From Streptomyces sp. NBC_00464 (GTDB taxonomy: Bacteria; Actinomycetota; Actinomycetes; Streptomycetales; Streptomycetaceae), in the NCBI RefSeq assembly GCF_036013915.1, contig NZ_CP107899.1, positions 682,001 through 746,000 on the forward strand: DNA of 64,000 bases, written 5' to 3'. The position numbers and the translations under genes are program-made. The notes beneath the pieces were generated by a model. It saw nothing but the letters and a program-made list of their open reading frames with translations. It did no database searches and was not told the origin of the DNA. The number at the start of each line of letters is the position of its first letter. The stretch's first letter is position 1. This document shows, in pieces, positions 32,850 to 40,315 of the stretch.

Positions 32850-35800
32850 CGGCGGCGGCCCTTCCGGGGTGCGCGGGTGTCCAGTTCCTCGAAGCCGGGG
32901 GCGTCGCCGCCTCGGACCCTTGCCCAGGCGGCTGCGAACAGCGCGGGCACGGGAATGTGGGGCAGGGTCCGGGTGGACCCGGCCACGGGGTACAGGCCTT
33001 CCTTCCAGGTCTCCAGCGGCAGTCCGGGGGCGCCGCGTTCGAGCCATCCGCAGGGGAGGAACAGGGTGCGGCCGGCTCGGGAGCGCTTCGCCTCCACGAC
33101 GAGGTCGGTGGCGGCGAGTTCCGCCCGGGCCTTCTTGACCCGTGCCGGCTTCCATTCGGTCCAGCGGACGCAGTTGCGGTCCGTCGGGTCGGGCAGGGCG
33201 AGCAGCATGAGGTAGAGGACGGCGGCGTCCTCGCTCAGGCCGAGGGTGTCGGCGGCCTCGGCCACCAGGTCCGGGACCGCACGCGCCGGGTCCTGGGCCG
33301 GGTGGTGCGGGGAGCCGTCGGGTGCGCCGGCCGAGACCAGCGCCTCGGTCTCCTCGTCCAGCAGTGCGCGCAGGGCGAGCACATAGGCGTTGGCGTGCTG
33401 GCCGACGGTGCCCTCGACCAGGCCGAACGCCGGGTCGTCGGGGCCGGCCAGGCCGGCCGGCCGGATCAGCAGCTTCTCGTTGTTGCCGTAGCCGGGGGCC
33501 AGAAGCAGCGCCGTGCCGACCCGGACCAGACCGTCGGCGTCGGCGCCGCCGGACTCGGGGAGCCCGTGGGCGGCGCGTACCGCGGGCCCGATCGAGTCCC
33601 CCGACTCGGTCCATTCCAGACCGAGGTCCAGCACCAGGTCCGGGTCGGCGAGGCGGTCTCGCAGGGCCGCGAGCCCTATGGGCAGGTGCGCCCGCAGGGG
33701 ATGTCCGTACGGCAGCGTGTAGGCGAGGGTGCGCAGGGCGGTCAGCGCCGAGGCGACCTCTCCGCGTGCGCCCACCCAGCGCAGGCCCGGGCGGCCGGTG
33801 CCGTCCTGGACCACGGTGCCGTGGGCGAGCCAGGCCCGGGAACCCGTGTTGAGGATCAGGTCGACGGCGCCCGGAGTGGTGCCCGACAGATCGACGTCGA
33901 GTTCCTCGGGGACACGGACGAGGGAGGCCAGGCGTTTCTGCCAGACCTCGGCGGCGGCCCGGACATCTGGGCCCGTGGACCACAGCTCGGCCGGGTCGGC
34001 GGGCAGCAGTGCCTGGAGCAGGGCGTGCCGGTCGTCACGGGGCAGGGCGTCCAGCCTGGCCTGGGCGGCCTCGAAGGAACGTGTCTTCACCCCGAGGAGC
34101 GCGAGCGCATCCGCGCCGGACTCCTGGACGGCTGCCGACAGCAGGGCGGCGGACTGGAGGGGACCGATGCCGGTGGCCGTGTGGAACGCCTCGGCGGCCT
34201 CCGGACGCCAGGGTGCCGGGCCCTGTTCCCGTACCAGCGCGATGAGCCGGGTGAGCCGTTCGCGGTCGATGCCGTGCCGGTGCACGTGCTCGTGGTCCAG
34301 GGTGAAGCCGGGGACGGGGCCGAAGGCTCCGGTCGGGTCGTGGTCCAGGACGAGCCAACGTACTGCGTCGTTACGGGAGTTCCATCCGCGGCCGGCGAGG
34401 ACGACGATGGTGCGGGCGCCCCTGCGCAGCACCTGGCCGAGGCGGTGCACGGTCTCCGGGCGTCCCGATCCGGTCGCCCCTCGGGAGATCGGCTCGACGA
34501 GTTCCACCTGCCGGACCGTGCCCGCCGGGTCGGCCAGCGGGCCCGCGGCAAGGGCCTCCAGGAACACGAGGAGACCGGTGCGGTGCTCGGGTGAGGTGGT
34601 CGCCGAGGCGGCTCGGTAGGCCAGTTCGGGCAGGTTGTCGAGGAGATCGGTCCAGGTCAGGGAGTCAGCGGGCACGGTGTACTCGTCCCGCTGCCAGCCG
34701 TCCACGGGAGTGAACGGGACCGTGGACAGGATGGATGGACCGAACGCCGGCTCGCCGCCGAAGACATGGTTGACGGCGAGGATCTGGCGGATCACGGTCC
34801 AACGGCGCCCGGCTCCCCACCAGCCACCGCGCATCCGCTCGGAGTTCCAGGCCGAGGCCGACTGTAGGGTCATGTCGTCGCCGTGCTCGGGCTCCTGATC
34901 GAAGAACATGCCCTTGGTGCGCGCGGTGTTCCGGGGCGTGGCCGGCTCCACGGGCTTGGGCGGTGCCAGGTACTGGGCGGCTGCGACAGCCCGGTACACC
35001 GCTTCCTGGACGAGGGCGGTGACGCCCGTGAGGAGCCGTGCGTCGGACACCTCGGGCAGCAACCGGGCGACGACCTCCTGGCTCAGCTCCCGCGAAGAGG
35101 GCCCGGTGTACTCCTTGACGGCCCGGAACGCCTCCAGGTGTCGGGCGACCACGACGGCGACCTCCTCCAGCAGTTCCTCCGCCCGGGAGTCCGTCAGGTT
35201 CCGCAGGGCGGTGGAGCCCCGCTCGTCCCTCGGGCGCAGGGCGTGCCAGTAGGTGAGGGGAGGTACGTAGGGGGTGCCCGCCGCGTCGTTCCCGCCGGAG
35301 GAGTCGGGGGTGACGGACCACAGGCTGCCACCGGTGCCGTCCGTGTCCGCCGGGTGTACTTCGACGGAGCGGTGGTGCAGGGCCGCGAGCGGCCGTGACC
35401 CGCCGGGCAGGGTGAGGCCGCCGAGCGGCACCGGGGCGTACCCGCCTGGCAGCGGGTGCGGCAGGGTGACGGTGTGGCCGTCGGGGGTGCCGGCGACGAT
35501 CCGGTGCCCATCGGCGGGGGCGGCTGTGCCGGGCTCGGTGACCGTATGGCGGACCCAGCGGCCGAGGACCGTGCCGTCCGTGCCGAACGGGGTGGTCTCC
35601 AGACCGGGCTGGAGCGGCAGCACCTGGCAGTGCTCGGCGAGCAGCCGGGTGCCGTCCTGCACCCCGGAGCGGAGGAAGGCGGGGAGGGATGCGCGGCCGT
35701 GGGTGCCGCCGGCCGGGTCGTACTCCAGCCACACCCGCTGCGTGCCCTGGTGGCCTTCCCGCCAGAGCCCGGTGCCGTCGGAGATGACGGCGCGCTGGGG

Positions 35801-38065
35801 CGGGAGGGAGGTGTCGCCCGCGTGCAGGGCCTTGCCGCCGGTGGCACGGCCGCCGCCGGGCAGCGGCAGGCAGACCTCGTCCGAGGGGCCGGAACCGCCC
35901 CAGCGCGGGATCTGCTCGCCGCCGACGGTGAACACCTCGGCGGGGCGGTGCGACCAGTAGCCGCGCAGCTTGCCGTCCTCCCACCAGATGACCAGCAACT
36001 CGCCGTCGACGTAACGGAAGGCGAGCTGCCGCCAGTGGTCGACGGTGGCGGGCAGCCGCAGGGTGTGCCGCAGCAGAACGCCTTCCGGGCCGACGACGAC
36101 GGCCCGTTCGAGCGTGTTCAGGATGAGCGCGGGCCAGGCGCCGGTGACACCGACGTCCTTCGACCGGTGGCGCTGCTGACTCACGGCGGCGGCCTCAGCG
36201 GCCAGTTCGGTGTAGGTGTCGTCGAGCGCGGGCCAGCCCAGTTCGTCGAGGACGCCGGTACGCAGGGTGGAGGCGAGCAGCGGCACGACGTCGTGTTCCT
36301 TGAGGAGGCGCACGGCTTCCGGGGCGACGTCCGCGACCACGACACGGAACGCCGAGAGCCTGTTGAGAGCCCTCTGCAGCCCGGGGAGCCCTCGGGCTGC
36401 TGTGTACTCCTCGGCGCGGGCGGTCAGCCACTCCCGCAGGATTCCGGAGAGCACCGGGTGTGCCGCGAGCTTCGCCAGGCCGGCGTCGCTCAGCCGCTGG
36501 CCGCGTCCGTTGCCGAGGCCGCCGACGTCCCGGCGGAGAAGGGCGCGGAAGACCGGCTGTTCGGCGACGGCGGTGAGATCCCGCGCGCCAGGTGCCGTGT
36601 CGATGAGCCATGGGCCGACCGGGACCCCGGCGGCCTGCGCGGTGCCCGTGTCCTGGTCGTCCGGTTCGGCCACGGGGACGCCGGAGGCCAGGCAGAGGTC
36701 GAGCAGGTCAAGGTCGGCGTTGCGCTGCCAGCGCCCCTGGAACAGCTCGACGGGGCGCCCGTCCGCGCGCAGCCGGTCCGCCATCCGGGCGGCCAGGTCG
36801 AGGGTCTGCGGGCTGCGGGCTGCGACGCCCCGGTGGCGCCGGCGGTGTGCCTCCCAGCGGGCGAGCCAGTCCGCCGGGGAGACGGACGGGTCGTAGGGGG
36901 TGGCGGAGTCGGAGGGAGCGTTTTCGGAGCTGTCCGGGAGGGCGGTCAGCAGGTCCTCTGCGCCGGATTCGGCCAGCAACGCGAGCCAGCCGCGTTCGCC
37001 GTCCGCGTCCTGGCCGTTCTCGCTGAAGGTCTCCGGGAAGAAGCCGAGCAGCCGGGCCCGCACAGCCGCGTCCCGGCCGGCGAGGGCGATGAGCGCGGAG
37101 TGGTAGGCGGTCCAGAACGAGGCGGGGGCGCGGACGACTCCCGGGGAGCCGATCAGATCGGCCACCAGCTCGCGTTCGGCGGCCTCGCGGTCCAGCCCGG
37201 CGGCCTTGACCAGGGCGCGGACGTCCTGTGGCAGCGCCGCGTACGGCGGCATGCCGGCCGCGCAGCGCTCGACCAGCAGACGGCGGAACTGCGCCCAGGC
37301 GTCCGCCGGTGCGAGCCGGGCCACCAGGTCCCGTACGTACTGTCGGAGCGCCTTGACGGTCAGCGCGCCGGCGAAGGCGAACTCCAGGAAGACGGCCCGC
37401 TGCCGGTCCTCGTCCACGGCCAGACCGTGCACCCGCTCGGCCTCGCGGGCCTTGCCGAAGAAGGAGGCGGCGTAGGTGGTGTTCTCGGCCTGGAGGAAGA
37501 GGCGTGCCACCTGCTCGTAGTAGGTGGGGAGGAAGTGGGGTACGGCCCGGCCGAGCCGGGTGCCGAGTGCGTCGAAGCCCTCCTTGGCCGCTCCGGCGCG
37601 GGTCTTGGCCTGTCGGCCCAGCCGTTCGATGTCCTTGACCAGGGCCAGGGCGTGGTGCCCGTTGGCCGGGTCGTTGACCAGCGCCCAGGCCGGGAAGCCC
37701 AGCGTCTCGCGGCGCACCTGCCCCACGACGGGGGCTTCGGCGGTCCGGGCCAGCCCGAGGAACTCCAGGGCCAGGTCCTCGGCTTCACCCAGGGTTCCGG
37801 GCACGAGCCGGACCACGGGGCGGTCGCCGAGGGCGGTGTGCGTGTAGGTGCGGGCGGTCAGCGCGTCGGCGTCGTCCCGGTCGGTGGCGCCGGCCGGGAG
37901 GATCGCGCCCGCGTCCAGCAGGGCCGCCACGCGGGCCTCGGCGGCGAGGGCGGAGGGGCTCTCGCCCCGGGCCTGGCCGGGGAGGATCGCCTCGCTCGCT
38001 GCCGCCGTGTTCACGTCGGTGTTCGTCGTCATGTTCGCGTTGGTGTTCGTCGTCGTGGTGCTCAT
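32846..38065 (-). CDS. 1,739-aa MoxR-operon protein of unknown fold
   Basis: A very large soluble protein with no signal peptide, membrane segment or motif that I can assign. After a Thr/Asn-rich N-terminus (TTTTNTNANMTTNTDVNTAA) come helical-looking segments (about 100-460), a beta-rich middle with WYxP-like and WQRDEYTVPADSL sequences (about 700-1150), and a charged C-terminus ending in GFEELDTRAPRKGRRR. ATG 38065 overlaps the DUF4132 gene stop (ATGA) and has GAGGAGCAGG upstream; its own stop overlaps the MoxR gene start. Size, position and coupling suggest a scaffold or effector handled by the MoxR-VWA complex. With the adjoining DUF4132 protein it could be the split counterpart of E. coli YehI, but this needs alignment. 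Confidence 0.7.
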   Translation of the reverse strand: MSTTTTNTNANMTTNTDVNTAAASEAILPGQARGESPSALAAEARVAALLDAGAILPAGATDRDDADALTARTYTHTALGDRPVVRLVPGTLGEAEDLALEFLGLARTAEAPVVGQVRRETLGFPAWALVNDPANGHHALALVKDIERLGRQAKTRAGAAKEGFDALGTRLGRAVPHFLPTYYEQVARLFLQAENTTYAASFFGKAREAERVHGLAVDEDRQRAVFLEFAFAGALTVKALRQYVRDLVARLAPADAWAQFRRLLVERCAAGMPPYAALPQDVRALVKAAGLDREAAERELVADLIGSPGVVRAPASFWTAYHSALIALAGRDAAVRARLLGFFPETFSENGQDADGERGWLALLAESGAEDLLTALPDSSENAPSDSATPYDPSVSPADWLARWEAHRRRHRGVAARSPQTLDLAARMADRLRADGRPVELFQGRWQRNADLDLLDLCLASGVPVAEPDDQDTGTAQAAGVPVGPWLIDTAPGARDLTAVAEQPVFRALLRRDVGGLGNGRGQRLSDAGLAKLAAHPVLSGILREWLTARAEEYTAARGLPGLQRALNRLSAFRVVVADVAPEAVRLLKEHDVVPLLASTLRTGVLDELGWPALDDTYTELAAEAAAVSQQRHRSKDVGVTGAWPALILNTLERAVVVGPEGVLLRHTLRLPATVDHWRQLAFRYVDGELLVIWWEDGKLRGYWSHRPAEVFTVGGEQIPRWGGSGPSDEVCLPLPGGGRATGGKALHAGDTSLPPQRAVISDGTGLWREGHQGTQRVWLEYDPAGGTHGRASLPAFLRSGVQDGTRLLAEHCQVLPLQPGLETTPFGTDGTVLGRWVRHTVTEPGTAAPADGHRIVAGTPDGHTVTLPHPLPGGYAPVPLGGLTLPGGSRPLAALHHRSVEVHPADTDGTGGSLWSVTPDSSGGNDAAGTPYVPPLTYWHALRPRDERGSTALRNLTDSRAEELLEEVAVVVARHLEAFRAVKEYTGPSSRELSQEVVARLLPEVSDARLLTGVTALVQEAVYRAVAAAQYLAPPKPVEPATPRNTARTKGMFFDQEPEHGDDMTLQSASAWNSERMRGGWWGAGRRWTVIRQILAVNHVFGGEPAFGPSILSTVPFTPVDGWQRDEYTVPADSLTWTDLLDNLPELAYRAASATTSPEHRTGLLVFLEALAAGPLADPAGTVRQVELVEPISRGATGSGRPETVHRLGQVLRRGARTIVVLAGRGWNSRNDAVRWLVLDHDPTGAFGPVPGFTLDHEHVHRHGIDRERLTRLIALVREQGPAPWRPEAAEAFHTATGIGPLQSAALLSAAVQESGADALALLGVKTRSFEAAQARLDALPRDDRHALLQALLPADPAELWSTGPDVRAAAEVWQKRLASLVRVPEELDVDLSGTTPGAVDLILNTGSRAWLAHGTVVQDGTGRPGLRWVGARGEVASALTALRTLAYTLPYGHPLRAHLPIGLAALRDRLADPDLVLDLGLEWTESGDSIGPAVRAAHGLPESGGADADGLVRVGTALLLAPGYGNNEKLLIRPAGLAGPDDPAFGLVEGTVGQHANAYVLALRALLDEETEALVSAGAPDGSPHHPAQDPARAVPDLVAEAADTLGLSEDAAVLYLMLLALPDPTDRNCVRWTEWKPARVKKARAELAATDLVVEAKRSRAGRTLFLPCGWLERGAPGLPLETWKEGLYPVAGSTRTLPHIPVPALFAAAWARVRGGDAPGFEELDTRAPRKGRRR

Positions 38066-38922
38066 GCCGCCTGCTCCTCGTCCGCCACGTCGCGGCCGGC
38101 GTAGAGCGCCGCCGCCATGCGCATGCCCTCGGACCACGCGACGGGGCCGACCTCGGCGGCCGTCAGCGCGCGCCCCGCGGGGTCGGTCCAGCCCAGGGGG
38201 CCCGTCTCGGTGCCGTACTCGTCGTATCCGTCGTGCTCACCGATCCAGATGCGTGCCTCGGCCGTGGCACCGTCCTCGATGACCGGGCAGACCGCGTATC
38301 CGCCGCGCGAGCGGTACCCGAGCTGGGTGACGCGGCCGTGCAGGAAGCGCAGTTCCTTGAACACGCCGCCGGCGTAGGTGTCCACGGAGGTGGTGTCCGG
38401 GGCGAGACCCGGCGGGCGGCGCCACACCTCGCGGAACAGCTGCTCGACGTTCTGGCTCACCCCCAGTTCGACCGCGAACTCCCGCAGATCGTCGAGGTCG
38501 TCGAGGAGGACGGGGTGGGGCACGCTGACGACGTCCGGGGTGATGCGGACCGTGTCGCCGTCGAGGTCGACGAGACCGAGGCCGCGGTCGGGGTCGACAT
38601 CGCGCAGGAACCCGGCGACCCCGCCGTCCGCGCCGGTGACCACCACGTCCCGCAGGGCCGCCTGCCACGCCGGGTCGGGCCAGACCCGGGCAAGCACAGC
38701 CGTGGGGACGGGCAGCGAACGCACCATCCACTGCTCGACGTCGGTCAGGCACTGGTGCTCGTGCCGCTCCAGCCACTCGGTCAACTGCCGGAGCCCGACG
38801 ACCGCCGGGTCCTCCTTCAATTTGGCCGGAACCGACTTCAGCTGCCGCCCCTTCCCGTTGCGGCAGACCACCTTGCCCGCTTCCAGAGCGACTTCGTAGT
38901 CGCCCGCCGGAACCCACCCCAT
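38062..38922 (-). CDS. DUF4132-domain protein (YehI/MolR-related)
   Basis: A 286-aa protein, first gene of the operon. The N-terminus (AGDYEVALEAGKVVCRNGKG then RQLKSVPAKLKEDPAVVGL) and the later VPHPVLLDDLDDLREFAVEL followed by GVSQNVEQLFREVWRRPPGL are characteristic of DUF4132, known from the C-terminus of E. coli YehI (formerly linked to molybdate regulation, mechanism unproven). The GGGGAGAA site and ATG 38922 fix the start. The promoter must lie in 38923-39153, where I see no confident hexamers. DUF4132 often co-occurs with WGR or SWIM modules; here SWIM is supplied by the last gene. Confidence 0.82.
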   Translation of the reverse strand: MGWVPAGDYEVALEAGKVVCRNGKGRQLKSVPAKLKEDPAVVGLRQLTEWLERHEHQCLTDVEQWMVRSLPVPTAVLARVWPDPAWQAALRDVVVTGADGGVAGFLRDVDPDRGLGLVDLDGDTVRITPDVVSVPHPVLLDDLDDLREFAVELGVSQNVEQLFREVWRRPPGLAPDTTSVDTYAGGVFKELRFLHGRVTQLGYRSRGGYAVCPVIEDGATAEARIWIGEHDGYDEYGTETGPLGWTDPAGRALTAAEVGPVAWSEGMRMAAALYAGRDVADEEQAA

Positions 38923-39153
38923 GCGCTGTTCTCCCCGTCGTTACGGACGGCCGCCGAACCGGCGGCACGCTGATGAAACCCGTCAACGACAACGCACTGT
39001 GACGAGTGGGAGAGACTCTAGGCGTCCCCACTGACAATCAGTTCGGACCCCTCCGCTTCGCCGTACGGGCCCGCACCCTCCCGCGCCGAGCGGCCGGTGA
39101 GCCGGTGAGCCGATCGGTGCGCCCGGGAGGTTACGCCCCCGAGCCGGCCGCCC

Positions 39154-40182
39154 TCACACGGTCAGCCAGCCCCGCAGGGCCGCCCGCACCCCCGCCTGGA
39201 ACCGGGTCTCCGCGTTCAGGGCCTGCATCAGTCGGGTGATGCGGCGGCGAACCGTGTGCACGTGGATGTCGAGGCGCCGGGCCATCGCCTCGTCCTTCAG
39301 GCCGGAGGCGAGCATGGTCAGCAGCTCCCTGTCCTCGTCCGTGATCCGGTCGTGCGTGACGGACCCGATGGGGACAGCCCGTTCCCAGACCGCCTCGAAC
39401 AGCGGCACCAGCGCGTTGCTCAGAAGCGCGTCACTCACCACCAGGGCCGAGGCCGTCGGGTCCGCCGCGTCGGTCGGCGGCAACAGGGTCACCCGCCGGT
39501 CCACCGTGATCAGCTTCGTGGGCAGATCCGTGCCCACCCGTATCTGCACACCCTGCAGGGCCAGATCGCCCAGGCCGCGGGCGCGCCCCTGGAAGCTCAG
39601 CCCCTCTCGGTCCACGGCGACGCGCACCCGCACCCCGCGCCGGACCGGTTCGGCCACGTCGAGGGGCGCCGGCATCCCGTCCGGCTGGCTGGCCGCATAG
39701 GGCGGCCGGTCCAGAAGCGCCACCTCCTCGCTGGCCGACACCAGCAGCGAGGCCACCCGCGCGGCGATCGCCGCCCCACCTCTGACCGTCTCGATGCCGG
39801 TGGTGCGGGGGGTGTTCACGGAGCTCAGCAGCTGGGCGGCGATGCGGTCGACGGATCCGGTGAGCTCCTCCAACTCGGCTGATTTGCGGAGAAGTTCGGC
39901 CTGCCTCAGGTGGATCAGATTGCGCAGCGCGGTGGACGGGGCCACGGCTTGGGGAAGCGCGGCCGCGCCCCGGGCCGGGTGGGTGAAGCTGTGCTCGGCC
40001 AATTGATCGAGCGCGTTCGCGACCCGGCGGACGGCCAGCCCCAGGGACTGGGCCAGCGCGGTACGGGAGGCGTGTTCGGGTACGTCGAGCAGCGCTTCGT
40101 ACACCCGGAGTTCGTCCGCTCCGAGCCCGAGCGCCTGCCATTGCGTGTCCCACCCAGTCAGCCCCACTGTCCGGATTCTCAC
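39154..40182 (-). CDS. TrmB-like/LuxR-HTH transcriptional regulator
   Basis: A 342-aa regulator. Residues about 20-65 form a TrmB/MarR-like winged helix (LGADELRVYEALLDVPEHAS, RTALAQSLGLAVRRVANALD). A central ligand or PLD-like domain follows (GGAAIAARVASLLVSASEEV, RRGVRVRVAVDREGLS). A C-terminal LuxR-type HTH ends it (DEDRELLTMLASGLKDEAMA, DIHVHTVRRRITRLMQALNA). This double-HTH build is common in Streptomyces next to secreted protease genes. The GTG start at 40182 has a weak ribosome-binding site; a GTG a few codons in is possible. It is divergent from the M4 protease with palindromes between, so it likely controls that gene. Confidence 0.88.
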   Translation of the reverse strand: MRIRTVGLTGWDTQWQALGLGADELRVYEALLDVPEHASRTALAQSLGLAVRRVANALDQLAEHSFTHPARGAAALPQAVAPSTALRNLIHLRQAELLRKSAELEELTGSVDRIAAQLLSSVNTPRTTGIETVRGGAAIAARVASLLVSASEEVALLDRPPYAASQPDGMPAPLDVAEPVRRGVRVRVAVDREGLSFQGRARGLGDLALQGVQIRVGTDLPTKLITVDRRVTLLPPTDAADPTASALVVSDALLSNALVPLFEAVWERAVPIGSVTHDRITDEDRELLTMLASGLKDEAMARRLDIHVHTVRRRITRLMQALNAETRFQAGVRAALRGWLTV

Positions 40183-40195
40183 CTGTCAATGCAGG

Positions 40196-40218
40196 CCACA
40201 CAAGTGTGGACGTCCACA
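40196..40218. promoter_or_regulatory. Overlapping palindromes between regulator and M4 protease
   Basis: CCACAC-AA-GTGTGG (40196-40209) overlaps a perfect 14-bp palindrome TGTGGACGTCCACA (40205-40218), so three copies of a TGTGG half-site lie in 23 bp. They are adjacent to the regulator start and about 100 bp upstream of the protease start. Likely target of the TrmB/LuxR-type regulator. Confidence 0.65.
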
Positions 40219-40315
40219 AGTGCGCACCCGGAACACATTGTTCACACCCCTGTTCCGGTACTTGCATGTCCGTATCCGATATCCGTTCATGCAGTAGTGG
40301 CACCGGAGGGGCACC

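Noticed and set aside
35456..38104. 882-residue plus-strand open frame opposite the 1,739-aa gene
   Set aside because: Composition is repetitive Gly/Val/Ala/Asp with no domain. The minus strand has coupled starts and stops and normal codon bias.
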